64,000 nt of DNA from Limnobacter thiooxidans (GCF_036323495.1 NZ_AP028947.1:3348001-3412000), one strand, 5' to 3'. Shown: positions 26,091 to 38,974, numbered from the stretch's first letter. Numbers and translations: made by a program. The notes: a model not told the origin generated them from the letters alone.

Positions 26091-26887
26091 CGTCCTACCT
26101 CCAGCAAGGTATTCAATGACTCACTGTATTGTCTAAACAACCAGAAGATGTCCTCTTCTGCAAAATGCAGCAAACCAACCAAGGCCAGTATCCCGAACAG
26201 ACTTTTCAGGCTGTATTCCATGCTGTACACCTGAAGTTGCTGTGCAAAAGCAGAAATGATCTGAACTGCAAGTTCCACTGCCAGCACAGCAATCAATACT
26301 GGCCCACTCAACAGCACCGCAAAAGTCAAACAATCCGCTGCCAGGCGCAGCAGGGTTTGGAGCCATAGATCAGCACCCAGCAGACTGAAGGTTCCCGGTG
26401 GCATCAGTAGATAACTTTGAAGCAGGTGCACTGACACCGCATGTAACCCAGGACCGGCCAGAATCAACGCAGTAAAGAAGTAGCCAAACAATGTCTCGAT
26501 TGGAAGTTCTTCACCCGCATCATTTCCTGTGACTTGACCTGCAAACGTAGCACCCCGGTATACATCCACCAAGGCACCGAAACCCTTGAATGCATAATAG
26601 GGAAATGCGATGATCAAGCCCAACAATGATCCGATCAACACCTCACTTAAAAAGGTAAGCAAAGTGAATGCAGGCGCCGTTTGAGGCGCTGTGAAATACT
26701 GCGTGGAGGCCAGCACAGGGTAAAGAATCAACGCACTGCCCACTGACATTTTGATCAAGTTGCTGCCATTGGCCTTCGACAGCAGAGGGAAAAAAAGCAT
26801 GAAGGCAATAGTTCTCGGCAGGTGATAGGAAAGCACCGAGACAAACTCTCGAAGCGGGTCACCAGTGCCAATGAATAACTCTTCCAC
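26087..26887 (-). CDS. sctT: Type III export-gate membrane protein SctT
   Basis: 266 residues with about six hydrophobic segments spread along the chain. Patterns such as LSEVLIGSLLGLIIAFPYYAFKGFGALVDVYRGATFA are the FliR/YscT core, and the C-terminal half has AVELAVQIISAFAQQLQVYSMEYSLKS. With SctR and SctS it builds the helical entry pore of the export gate. It abuts sctS (stop and start adjoining) and overlaps sctU. Confidence 0.96.
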   Translation of the reverse strand: MEELFIGTGDPLREFVSVLSYHLPRTIAFMLFFPLLSKANGSNLIKMSVGSALILYPVLASTQYFTAPQTAPAFTLLTFLSEVLIGSLLGLIIAFPYYAFKGFGALVDVYRGATFAGQVTGNDAGEELPIETLFGYFFTALILAGPGLHAVSVHLLQSYLLMPPGTFSLLGADLWLQTLLRLAADCLTFAVLLSGPVLIAVLAVELAVQIISAFAQQLQVYSMEYSLKSLFGILALVGLLHFAEEDIFWLFRQYSESLNTLLEVGR

Positions 26888-27145
26888 TTATTGCCCCGGC
26901 AATGCAATCAGAGTGAGAATGGCCTCTGTGAATTGCATCAATGTTCCCGCCATCCATGGGCCAAGCATGACCAGTGTCAAGGTTACACAAAGCAGCTTGA
27001 TGGCAAATGGCAAGGCCTGGTCCTGCAGCTGAAATATCGCTTGAATAAAACCCAGCACAAAGCCGATCACCATGGTGACGATAACTACTGGAGCCGCCAC
27101 CAGGAAGGACAGCCACAGCGCCTGGTTCACGTAGTAACTCAGCAT
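26888..27145 (-). CDS. sctS: Type III export-gate membrane protein SctS
   Basis: 85 residues, two membrane helices (LWLSFLVAAPVVIVTMVIGFVLGFI and LLCVTLTLVMLGPWMAGTLMQF) separated by the short loop QAIFQLQDQALPFAIK, exactly the FliQ/YscS layout. The gene begins 3 bases after sctR and ends directly before sctT. It is one of the shortest and most conserved export-gate subunits. Confidence 0.96.
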   Translation of the reverse strand: MLSYYVNQALWLSFLVAAPVVIVTMVIGFVLGFIQAIFQLQDQALPFAIKLLCVTLTLVMLGPWMAGTLMQFTEAILTLIALPGQ

Positions 27146-27148
27146 GGA

Positions 27149-27802
27149 TTATCCCAAATAAGAATTGACCAGGCCTTGAAGAATCTTGGCCCATCCTTCT
27201 ATAGCCACAAACAGGATGATTTTTAAAGGAACGGTGATCGACATTGGCGACACCATCATCATTCCCAAGGCCATCAGACCACTGGAAACCGCCAGATCAA
27301 TAATGACAAAAGGCAAGTAGAGATAAAGCCCTATCCTGAACGCCTCGGACAACTCAGAGGCCACAAAGGCGGGCATGACCACAAACAGGTCGGATTTACT
27401 GACGGGCGCTGCGTTGTACTTTTTCTGAAACTGCTGAGCTGTGTCATAAAATCTTTCCAGATAATCCGGATTCAGGTTGTTGATCATGAACTGCTTGAAG
27501 GGTGGTACGGCTTCATTGATGGAGATCAATACCTCCACACCCGTGACCGGCATTTTCCCCTCAGGTGCAAACCGTTGCCCGGCGTCAGTAAGAACCGGCC
27601 CCATGATCAACAGACTCATCACCATGGAAATACCGTACAACACCATGTTGGAGGGCACTTGCTGCACACCAATTGCATTGCGAAGAATCAAAAGAACTGC
27701 AGAGATTTTCAGGAAGGAAGTTGCCGTAACAGCCACCAAGGGCAATATCGACAAAGAGGCGATGGTAACAACCAGTCCAATTGGATTAATCGACTCTTGC
27801 AT
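27149..27802 (-). CDS. sctR: Type III export-gate membrane protein SctR
   Basis: 217 residues. Typical FliP/YscR signatures: SFLKISAVLLILRNAIGVQQVPSNMVLYG near the N-terminus and LSEAFRIGLYLYLPFVIIDLAVSSGLMALGMMMVSP in the C-terminal half. Four membrane helices in two pairs. It is the core five-fold subunit of the export gate in the inner membrane. The start ATG is at 27802, 7 bases after sctQ. Confidence 0.97.
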   Translation of the reverse strand: MQESINPIGLVVTIASLSILPLVAVTATSFLKISAVLLILRNAIGVQQVPSNMVLYGISMVMSLLIMGPVLTDAGQRFAPEGKMPVTGVEVLISINEAVPPFKQFMINNLNPDYLERFYDTAQQFQKKYNAAPVSKSDLFVVMPAFVASELSEAFRIGLYLYLPFVIIDLAVSSGLMALGMMMVSPMSITVPLKIILFVAIEGWAKILQGLVNSYLG

Positions 27803-27809
27803 GATTAGT

Positions 27810-28922
27810 TCAATCCAGCCGCTTGGTAATTTGAATCATGACCTGGTCCTGAAAGTTGACCAGTTCACCTTCAAGAATGGGTGAACCCATGACACAAAGC
27901 TTGACGTACGGAAGCGAATGCTCGCGAAGTTCGATCAAGGTACCTGCCTGCACATTGCATAGATCATTGAAAAGGACAGTGGTTTTTCCCGCATGAATTT
28001 CCAGCTGAATTTCCTCGAGTGGTGCAATTGGGCTGCCGTCAAGCAGGTTGTCCTGCGTTTCAGAGTCGCCGATGTCATCGGACCCAAAATAAAGTGTGGT
28101 GTCTTCTTCGTTCATTTGAATGAATACCTCAAATTGTTTTTTCAAATTTCTGTGATTCTTGAACCGAATCCCGCCACGGAGTCGGACTCCAACATCAGGG
28201 ACGTGAAAGTTCTGCACAGCCAGAAGATCCCCCTCTCCAAGTGAAGCCAATTCCTGTGTACTCCACAAGCTCCGGGTGGGGTATATGGAAATAACTGACG
28301 GGATACGTATAGCGCACCCCATTCGCTCATGATTTCTCCAGAAGTCGGTGCTGTAGGTTCTGATTTTTTGGTCCAGACACTGAAGGGTTGGGGTGTCTGC
28401 TGTCATCACGACTTTGCACTCGCGACGATGATCAAGCGCAAGGTAAGTGACAGGTTCCTTGGCAGGCCATTCCTCAACAGTCAGAAACCGGTGAATCTGG
28501 AGACTCAGCATTAAGGCGAGTTCACTGACAGCACTGACCACGATGTCAAAGATGGGCACAATTTCTTCCGCATTCCAGTGAACGAGACGCGGCGAAACGA
28601 TACAACCTGTGCGCTGAAATACATACGCAGGATCAACCGCCAGATCAACCTGATTACCCTCTTCGGAGTACGCCAGTAACCAGACGCTGGTACTTAGTCC
28701 ACCTGTATAGGGGAAGTTCTGCGTGTAGCGTAGCGACAAGCCACTGACAGTAGGCGATTCAAATGGATAGCTGTATTGAACCTGTTGGCATTGCCGGGCA
28801 TAAATTCGTGTTGATACACGGTCGTACCCTACTTTTCTAAGCCCTGAGACCAGCCAGGGGCTGGGTTTTTCATCCTGCGGGGGATCAATGACTTCCATAT
28901 CCGAGCTCAGTTCTTGCGCCAT
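27810..28922 (-). CDS. sctQ: Type III cytoplasmic ring protein SctQ
   Basis: 370 residues. The C-terminal ~70 residues (IQLEIHAGKTTVLFNDLCNVQAGTLIELREHSLPYVKLCVMGSPILEGELVNFQDQVMIQITKRL) are a clear SpoA/FliN domain; an earlier partial SpoA-like section lies at ~230-280. The N-terminal half is variable, as in YscQ. It forms the pods of the sorting platform with SctL and SctK. A shorter internally started C-terminal product is common in this family; I did not find a convincing internal start. Overlaps the sctO end by 16 bases. Confidence 0.88.
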   Translation of the reverse strand: MAQELSSDMEVIDPPQDEKPSPWLVSGLRKVGYDRVSTRIYARQCQQVQYSYPFESPTVSGLSLRYTQNFPYTGGLSTSVWLLAYSEEGNQVDLAVDPAYVFQRTGCIVSPRLVHWNAEEIVPIFDIVVSAVSELALMLSLQIHRFLTVEEWPAKEPVTYLALDHRRECKVVMTADTPTLQCLDQKIRTYSTDFWRNHERMGCAIRIPSVISIYPTRSLWSTQELASLGEGDLLAVQNFHVPDVGVRLRGGIRFKNHRNLKKQFEVFIQMNEEDTTLYFGSDDIGDSETQDNLLDGSPIAPLEEIQLEIHAGKTTVLFNDLCNVQAGTLIELREHSLPYVKLCVMGSPILEGELVNFQDQVMIQITKRLD

Positions 28923-29320
28923 TCGATGACCTCTTCAATGGCAATTTTTTTCTTCTCTGCAACCTTTGCAATTTGCATACTTTCTTCGAGTCGTTCGTTG
29001 GAACTCTCGAGCCGCTTCTGAGCCAGTTCAATGTCACGATTGGCATCCATGATCTGTTGTACACCTCTCAATTGCATCTTGGAGAAAGCCTCCACTCGAT
29101 CGATTTTCACAAACTGGCCACTGACCAGTTCGCCCAACCGTTCCTGCTGAAGCTGACGCACCTGGATTTCAGTCGCGGTCAACGCCTGCACCTTGTCCAC
29201 TACGTCTTTGGCCATTGAGTTTCGTTCCATTTCCCTGGCACGAGCTGCCCGACTCAAGGAGTCGGCGCGCATTTTTCGAATCTGCAGAATGGAACGGAGG
29301 TCTTTATCGATTGAATCCAT
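28907..29320 (-). CDS. sctO: Type III ATPase stalk protein SctO (YscO/FliJ-like)
   Basis: 137 residues, almost entirely charged helix with no proline, the long two-helix coiled coil expected for SctO, which sits in the centre of the ATPase ring and helps unfold cargo. Segments such as LQQERLGELVSGQFVKIDRVEAFSKMQLRGVQQIM support this. It lies between sctN and sctQ, the standard order, and overlaps sctN by 17 bases. Family sequence conservation is low, so position and coiled coil are the main evidence. Confidence 0.78.
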   Translation of the reverse strand: MDSIDKDLRSILQIRKMRADSLSRAARAREMERNSMAKDVVDKVQALTATEIQVRQLQQERLGELVSGQFVKIDRVEAFSKMQLRGVQQIMDANRDIELAQKRLESSNERLEESMQIAKVAEKKKIAIEEVIEWRKN

Positions 29321-30707
29321 TCATTGTGTCCTGTTCGGTAATTGCAAGAAACGACGAAACCAGTTCTTCAAGCTGCCTCAAGGCCTGTGCAGGGTCAACC
29401 GGCTGCATTCTGTTCTGCTGACACCAAGCGTCCAGCATTGGTTTAACTTTCACAGCTTCATCGATTAGCGCGTCTGTTCCTGTTTTGTACTCATTTAACC
29501 GAACCAGCAATTCGACTTCCTGATACAGGGAATAAATCCTGCGAAGCCCTGCTGCAGCACGCTTGGTTTTTTCGTCCGCTACTGAATGCATCACCCTGGA
29601 CAGGCTACGTAACGGATCAATGGCGGGGAAATGATTGCGCTCCACGAGTTTGGGAGTCAGAACAATGTGACCGTCAAGCAAGCTTTTCGCTTCGCTGGCG
29701 ATCGGATCGTCTTCAATGCGGTCACCTTCCATGAGCACCGTGAAAATCGCGGTTATGGAGCCGGTTTCAGTGCGCCCCGCTCTCTCTACCAAGGCGGGCA
29801 AAATGGAGTACACCGATGGGGTAAAACCAGCCTGTGTGGCAGGTTCACCTGCCATCAAACCGATTTCACGCTGGGCCCGGGCCAGTCGGGTAATAGAGTC
29901 GATCAACAGCAGCACCGACTTTCCCTGATCCCGCAGGTACTCAGCAACCGACATGGCTGTGAATGCGGCCCGCACGCGTTCTATGGGAGATTTGTCAGAA
30001 GTTGCGCACACAAAAAAACTGCGCTGACGGATGGTGCTGTCTATTTCATTTTCAATGAATTCCCGAAGCTCACGACCCCGCTCTCCGACCAGACCAAATA
30101 CCACGGCATCGACTTTGGCCCCCCGGACAATCTGGGCCATCAAAGTACTTTTTCCACAGCCTGGTGGTGCGAAAATGCCTACCCGTTGCCCCACACCGAA
30201 GCTGAGCAGGTTATCGATTACCTTGACTTGGGTAATAAGCGCTTGCTTGACGGGAGGACGACTGGTGGCGGGTGGTGCAGGCCGAATGACCGGGCTTGCA
30301 TCAGGATCAAGTGACAATACACTGTCACGTGAGTTCAGTGGATCAGCAAGGTTACGACCCATGCCGTCGAGAATCAGTGACAATTGCCTCGCACCTGGTT
30401 TGACGGAGTGTGGGCGGCCCAATGGCCTGACTGTAGAACCCAGCGCAATTCCCACTACGGATTGCAGACAGGAAATGGTGGCCAGGTTCTCTGTGAAAGC
30501 GATCACTTCGCCAAGTACGATTCGACCATCGGAAGCTTCAATTTCGCACAATTCACCCAGCAAGACAGTGGGCAAGTGTGCCTTGACCACAGACACAACG
30601 ATTTCGGACACATAACCGATTCGCCGGACAGGATTGAGGTTTACAAGCCTTTCCCGCAACTGGTCGATGGTTCCCTGTTCCAGTGCAGCCAGGTTATTGG
30701 CCTGCAT
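29304..30707 (-). CDS. sctN: Type III secretion ATPase SctN
   Basis: 467 residues. Walker A GIFAPPGCGKST (~178-189), Walker B VLLLIDSITRLARAQREIGL, and the FliI/YscN-typical GLVGERGRELREFIE and PSVYSILPALVERAG. N-terminal beta-barrel domain (~20-95) with GELCEIEASDGRIVLGEVIAF. It unfolds substrates and strips chaperones at the export gate. The ATG overlaps the sctD stop by one base (TAATG). Confidence 0.98.
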   Translation of the reverse strand: MQANNLAALEQGTIDQLRERLVNLNPVRRIGYVSEIVVSVVKAHLPTVLLGELCEIEASDGRIVLGEVIAFTENLATISCLQSVVGIALGSTVRPLGRPHSVKPGARQLSLILDGMGRNLADPLNSRDSVLSLDPDASPVIRPAPPATSRPPVKQALITQVKVIDNLLSFGVGQRVGIFAPPGCGKSTLMAQIVRGAKVDAVVFGLVGERGRELREFIENEIDSTIRQRSFFVCATSDKSPIERVRAAFTAMSVAEYLRDQGKSVLLLIDSITRLARAQREIGLMAGEPATQAGFTPSVYSILPALVERAGRTETGSITAIFTVLMEGDRIEDDPIASEAKSLLDGHIVLTPKLVERNHFPAIDPLRSLSRVMHSVADEKTKRAAAGLRRIYSLYQEVELLVRLNEYKTGTDALIDEAVKVKPMLDAWCQQNRMQPVDPAQALRQLEELVSSFLAITEQDTMNGFNR

Positions 30708-31639
30708 TAGAGAGGTACCTCATAGGTGGCAACACCCTGAAAAACCACTTTGTTGCTATCGATGCTGGAGATTGTCAAACCGTTGTAGCTTCCCCCCTCA
30801 AACAGCATTGCGCCATCGCGCAACACCACGGCGGGTGCCCTGCCCAGGACAATCTGCTCAACGTCGATCGCATCCACCTTGAGCTGCTCATTAGTGAACT
30901 TCAAAGCAGCATTCAGTTCTACAAAATTGCCATAATCCCTAGCGTAGGCAGACAGTTGCCGCTCAAGGGCGATTCCCTGTACTCGTGAAAGTTCGGCATT
31001 GATCTGAATGCGGTTTTCCTGCCTCTCTGCAGAAATTCCCTTGGTGTCCAATTGCTGGGCAAACAACTCCAGATCGCGAAGAACATTGATGGCCATGGTC
31101 ACCCCAATGGGCACTTCAGCGGCTCTCTCTGCTTGAGGGCCTTTTTTGCCCAATACACTGGCTTGGGTTTTGGCCACACCGGCTGTCCCGAAAAACAGGA
31201 TCAGTGAAGTCATTAGCAAACAGACAATGAAAAGAAAGGCAACAATTGCACGTGCACCCAAGCCCTGCAGAAAACGCAGAAAGGTGTGCATCATGTGGAA
31301 TGAACTTTCCCCCATGCGCGACGCAATACTGTGGCTGACCGTGATCAAAGTCATGTCCAACTGGATGTGACGATAATCCAGCGTGACGGTTTGGGAGGGG
31401 AACAGTGTGTTTTCTACTTTGCTATTGTCAGCAGAAAGCAGTTTGGCCCCAGGGTCCATTCCCTCAATGACATACCTTCTGCCATACCGGCTTAATGTAA
31501 TCAATGAATCCGGAATTTCCGGGTCACACAAAAAGACGTCTGCCCTGGAAGACGCGCCCAGTGTGACAAAAGCTTTTGTCAAATTCCATACAGCCCCGGC
31601 GTGAAGACCGGATTTGGCTTTGATTTGCAGTTGCATCAT
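30707..31639 (-). CDS. sctD: Type III inner-ring protein SctD, short form
   Basis: 310 residues. N-terminal FHA-like domain (~1-105: LTKAFVTLGASSRADVFLCDPEIPDSLITLSRYGRRYVI), one membrane helix AIVAFLFIVCLLMTSLILFF (~130-149) and a periplasmic part of only ~160 residues, starting with ring-building-domain-like AINVLRDLELFAQQLDTKGISAERQENRIQINAELS. Known SctD proteins such as YscD have about 400 or more residues and several periplasmic ring domains, so this one has fewer. It forms the outer of the two inner-membrane rings, around SctJ. The gene is between sctV and sctN. Confidence 0.85.
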   Translation of the reverse strand: MMQLQIKAKSGLHAGAVWNLTKAFVTLGASSRADVFLCDPEIPDSLITLSRYGRRYVIEGMDPGAKLLSADNSKVENTLFPSQTVTLDYRHIQLDMTLITVSHSIASRMGESSFHMMHTFLRFLQGLGARAIVAFLFIVCLLMTSLILFFGTAGVAKTQASVLGKKGPQAERAAEVPIGVTMAINVLRDLELFAQQLDTKGISAERQENRIQINAELSRVQGIALERQLSAYARDYGNFVELNAALKFTNEQLKVDAIDVEQIVLGRAPAVVLRDGAMLFEGGSYNGLTISSIDSNKVVFQGVATYEVPL

Positions 31640-31656
31640 GGTGACTCAGTTCCTGC

Positions 31657-33753
31657 TTAACGATTTGAAGAATGCAACTCGGTAATTGCAATGTTGCCAA
31701 GCACTTGTATTTCCAGGTTGGATGAAACCTCCTGATGGGAAAGGACGGGTATGCAGAACAGTGATCGCTCGATCATCTGGCGAATATGGATTCGACAATC
31801 CATGGAACATACAATGGCTGGTGGGAGGTCTTCGTGAAGATAGGGGCCCATTTGCTGCTCGATCATCGCCACCATTTCATTGATTGAACTGGAGTCAATA
31901 TCAAGATAGCTGTTGCTACCTTGACTTCGAACCGACTCACGAATGATCTGTTCAAACTCGACATCCAGCAAAAGAATTCGCATGGTTTTGGATTGAGAGT
32001 ACTGATGACAGATTTGTTCATGCAGGGACCTGCGAACCTGTTCTGTAATGACATCCACATCACGTTCACGCTGCCCCCACTCAATGAGGGAGTTAAAAAT
32101 GGTCCGGAGGTTCTTGATCGACACACGTTCACGCATCAGCTTTTGCAACACTTCAACCACCTTGGTGGTGGGCAATACCCTTTCAAGCTCCTTGAGTTGC
32201 TCAGCGAAGCGATCTCCAAGGGAAACCAGATGCCGCTGGTATTCATTGAGCGTAAACATCTGATGAATTCTGCTGACCAACAAAATTTCCACCTGTTCAA
32301 GCAAGCGCGATTCGTATGTTTTGTAGACTAAGCCGTGCTGGTCCAACCTGGGCTTGAAAGTTGGCTCACACAGGTGGTGATACCGCCCGGTGGTTTTGTC
32401 TTTCTCAACAGCAAATTCAATTTGAGCATCAACATTCTGGATTTTTTCAGTTGGCTCCAGAATGCTCATCCGTTTTTCGGACAGGTTCAGGCTGAGTGCA
32501 GGCACACCGAAGACATAGACCTCCGCATAGGCCTCACGGTGGCGCGTCAAGTCAAACAAGGGGAGAACAATGCCGAGTTGTTCAACTTGCCTGTTTCTGG
32601 CGATTCTGCAAATGTTTTGGATCTGGTTGATGACTGTAGGCTCTACGTCCTCGGGTACCCGAATTTGCAGGGGGGCATAGGTGTCAGTGGTCGTGACATC
32701 TTCCAGGGCCTTTCTGTGGTCAGGTCCCATCAAGTCCGTAAACTGCTGTTCAATATTGATTTCCTTGGGCTTCTCATCTCTACCGGACATGAAATACCAG
32801 CCCGTAAAAAATGCCAGGGAAGTAATCACGAAAACAGGTGCGGGCATGCCTGGAACAAATGCAAACAGCAGGCAAAACACACCACTGATTTGCAAGGCAT
32901 TTGAGTTTCGGGACAAATCCTTGAACATGTCGGATGCGGTGCTGGAACCCTCTTCTTCACCCTTGGTAACCCGGGTCACAATAAGGCCTGCAGCAACGGA
33001 AATCAGCAAGGAAGGAATGATGGCTACCAATCCGTCGCCTACGGACAAAATGGAATAGATATTGGCAGCTTGAGAAAAGCTCATGTCTTTTTGCAGCATT
33101 CCCACTGCAAGTCCACCAAGCAAATTGACCCCAGTGATCACCAAACCGGCAATTGCATCGTTTTTGACGAACTTGATGGCACCGTCCATGGCTCCAAAAA
33201 GCTGGGACTCTTTCTCAAGGTTTGCACGCTTTTGTTTGGCCATGCTTTGATTGATCAAACCAGACCTGAGGTCGCTGTCAATGGACATTTGTTTGCCCGG
33301 CATGCCGTCAAGTGAAAAACGTGCTGCCACTTCAGCGACACGTTCAGAGCCTTTGGTTACCACCAGAAAATTCACCACCGAGATGATGATGAAAATGGTC
33401 AGACCTACCGCGATATTTCCACCCACCACGAATTCGCCAAAGGTCTGAACAATGTGGCCAGCGTCGGCCTCAAGCAGAATTTGACGTGTGGTCGAGATGG
33501 TCAAGGACAACCGGAACAGCGTTGTCATGAGCAGAATGGCTGGAAATGAGGAAAAAGCCAAAGGGGTTTCAATCAACACCGCACTAATGGCCAACAGGAT
33601 TGCGATGGAAATGTTAACTGCCAGCAGAATATCCAGCATCATGGGTGAGAGTGGCAGAACCATCATCACGACCATCAAGATGACCAGTGATGCACCCACA
33701 ACTTCAGATCGCGCAGAAGCGAGGCGCGCAAATTTATTGATTGTTTCTATCAC
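31657..33753 (-). CDS. sctV: Type III export-gate protein SctV (YscV/FlhA family)
   Basis: 698 residues, full family length. The N-terminal third has about eight membrane helices, and the FHIPEP-region RVAEVAARFSLDGMPGKQMSIDSDLRSG is present (~137-164). The C-terminal half (~350-698) is the nine-fold cytoplasmic ring (LDQHGLVYKTYESRLLEQ; LPTTKVVEVLQKLMRERVSIKNLRTIFNSLIEWG). GTG start at 33753 with AAAGG about 7 bases before. It heads the minus-strand operon, and the 54 bases upstream may hold the promoter. Confidence 0.97.
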   Translation of the reverse strand: MIETINKFARLASARSEVVGASLVILMVVMMVLPLSPMMLDILLAVNISIAILLAISAVLIETPLAFSSFPAILLMTTLFRLSLTISTTRQILLEADAGHIVQTFGEFVVGGNIAVGLTIFIIISVVNFLVVTKGSERVAEVAARFSLDGMPGKQMSIDSDLRSGLINQSMAKQKRANLEKESQLFGAMDGAIKFVKNDAIAGLVITGVNLLGGLAVGMLQKDMSFSQAANIYSILSVGDGLVAIIPSLLISVAAGLIVTRVTKGEEEGSSTASDMFKDLSRNSNALQISGVFCLLFAFVPGMPAPVFVITSLAFFTGWYFMSGRDEKPKEINIEQQFTDLMGPDHRKALEDVTTTDTYAPLQIRVPEDVEPTVINQIQNICRIARNRQVEQLGIVLPLFDLTRHREAYAEVYVFGVPALSLNLSEKRMSILEPTEKIQNVDAQIEFAVEKDKTTGRYHHLCEPTFKPRLDQHGLVYKTYESRLLEQVEILLVSRIHQMFTLNEYQRHLVSLGDRFAEQLKELERVLPTTKVVEVLQKLMRERVSIKNLRTIFNSLIEWGQRERDVDVITEQVRRSLHEQICHQYSQSKTMRILLLDVEFEQIIRESVRSQGSNSYLDIDSSSINEMVAMIEQQMGPYLHEDLPPAIVCSMDCRIHIRQMIERSLFCIPVLSHQEVSSNLEIQVLGNIAITELHSSNR

Positions 33754-33807
33754 ACGGACACCTTTAATTTTTCTAAAACTACTGGTGTTACTTATGTGAC
33801 CAATAAA

Positions 33808-34329
33808 TCACTTTAGTTCATAGTGGGCATTGGATTTTTCCCATGAATTCTCATGAAAATTTCGAGGACCAATTATCGGATTGAGCTTTGACATACGCGT
33901 AAGCAATTCCGGATACTGGATTTCATCCTCAGAGAAACCAAGGTTGAGATACAGGCGATGAGCGTGTGTGTTCTCGGTGTAGCAAAACAGTTTAAGGATG
34001 GCGCCTTCGACAAAAGCACGGGAACAAGCATGTTCAGTCAAAAGGCGACCAACACTGTGCCCTCTGTACTCGGGATGACACAAGACTCTGGCAAGCAGTT
34101 TTTCGAATCTGGTTCCATGCAGCTCGGCATAGCCGACTGCACGCCCATCCACCCAAGCCAGGTAAACCTCCAGAGGCTGGCCTGGATGGAAGCGTTCTAT
34201 GGGCTCGCCAAACTGGTAATCAAGCCCACTCCAGAATTTAAACTCTTCCTCACTCTCAACCCACGCGGCAGCTTGTGCCAGGGTAGCCAACATATGATCA
34301 CGGTCGTGAATGGTTTGAATTTCAAGCAT
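33808..34329 (-). CDS. GNAT-family N-acetyltransferase
   Basis: 173 residues from the ATG at 34329, chosen because AGGAGG lies 9 bases before it; the longer frame to 34365 has no site. The acetyl-CoA-binding signature is clear: LARVLCHPEYRGHSVGRLLTEHACSRAF (R/Q-x-x-G-x-G/A form) followed by KLFCYTENTHAHRLYLNLGF. Acceptor unknown. It lies between metH and sctV on the same strand but is probably unrelated to secretion. Confidence 0.85.
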   Translation of the reverse strand: MLEIQTIHDRDHMLATLAQAAAWVESEEEFKFWSGLDYQFGEPIERFHPGQPLEVYLAWVDGRAVGYAELHGTRFEKLLARVLCHPEYRGHSVGRLLTEHACSRAFVEGAILKLFCYTENTHAHRLYLNLGFSEDEIQYPELLTRMSKLNPIIGPRNFHENSWEKSNAHYELK

Positions 34330-34397
34330 GAAATGGATCCTCCTGAGGGTGAGTGCCCGCTTCATGCTTGATGGTTCAATTTAATGTGCAGGTTGGC

Positions 34398-38195
<3,798 letters not shown>

Positions 38196-38403
38196 CGCGG
38201 GGCCTCTATTTGATGCAAGGGTTTGAAAACAGGCTGCATTTTAGCAGGGAATTGGCGGCAGGCGTGGTGAATTCACGCTCTAAAGCCGGTAGCAGGCGGT
38301 ACGGGCGCATGGCCTTGCTTGGTTTGCTCAGGCGTAGGTTGCTTCTTCGTTTGCAAAGCGCGTGACCTTTCTTCGTTTGCTCAGGCGCATGCCCTCTTCC
38401 GCC

Positions 38404-38529
38404 AGAAAGCCTGACATCCCCCTTGTTGTTGAGTTCCCCGACTTAAGCGCACCCGCTAAAAAGCGGGCGGGCTGCGCTTTCGGCTTGCAGCCGAACGGAC
38501 GAGGAACTCAACACAAGGGCAGGCTTTCT
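38404..38529. repeat. Large multi-hairpin inverted repeat
   Basis: AGAAAGCCTG (38404-38413) pairs with CAGGCTTTCT (38520-38529); inside it CCTTGTTGTTGAGTTCC (38421-38437) pairs with GGAACTCAACACAAGG (38503-38518) with one bulged base. The enclosed part forms two hairpins: AAGCGC-A-CCCGCT (38445-38457) with AGCGGG (38462-38467) and GCGCTT (38474-38479), and TTCGGCT (38479-38485) with AGCCGAA (38489-38495). It could be a dispersed palindromic element, or a structured RNA. No transposase is near. Confidence 0.7.
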
Positions 38530-38866
38530 TGAATGGCGGTGCAAGGGCAATGCTGCCTTTGCAAACTCGAAGGACAGCGCCTGCGACTTTTGGGGAATGA
38601 TATGCGACTTGCAACCGTTGGTGAGAAGCAACCGCTAACCGGCGTTAGTTCGCAGCCTGAGAGGAGTTCACCACCACCTGCTCCATAACCAGCGCAGGTT
38701 CGCAGCCTGCGAGGTGTTTGATTGCTGCATCATCTTGCCGATTCGGGGCAAGGCTTCCCGGCTGATTCGCAGCGCGGGGCGATTGCGCAAGCAATCGATG
38801 CGAAGACGCCATTGCGTTTCGCATTCCCCAAGCCAGAATAATGAAGACGGGAAACAAGCCTTGTCC

Positions 38867-38974
38867 AAGGCGAGATGCGCGGCAACGAACACCGACCCAA
38901 GGCATGCGCAACGAAGCATCTCAGCGAAAGGCTAGATGACCAGCAACGAACACCGCCCAAAGCCTGCGCAGCGC
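38867..38974 (+). repeat. Two imperfect tandem units, 61-bp period
   Basis: Two copies beginning AAGGCGAGATG (38867) and AAGGCTAGATG (38928) share CAACGAACACCG, then CCAA and TGCGCA, with single-base differences. Each is about 47 bases, followed by unlike spacer. They are in the noncoding stretch just before the lipase-like gene. Confidence 0.6.

Noticed and set aside
38196..38300. Search for a cobalamin or SAH riboswitch upstream of metH
   Set aside because: No matching consensus or convincing pairing found near the start; simple repeats only.
38645..38935. Short open frames on both strands within the repeat-rich noncoding stretch
   Set aside because: No ribosome binding site, no recognisable product, and they overlap direct repeats.
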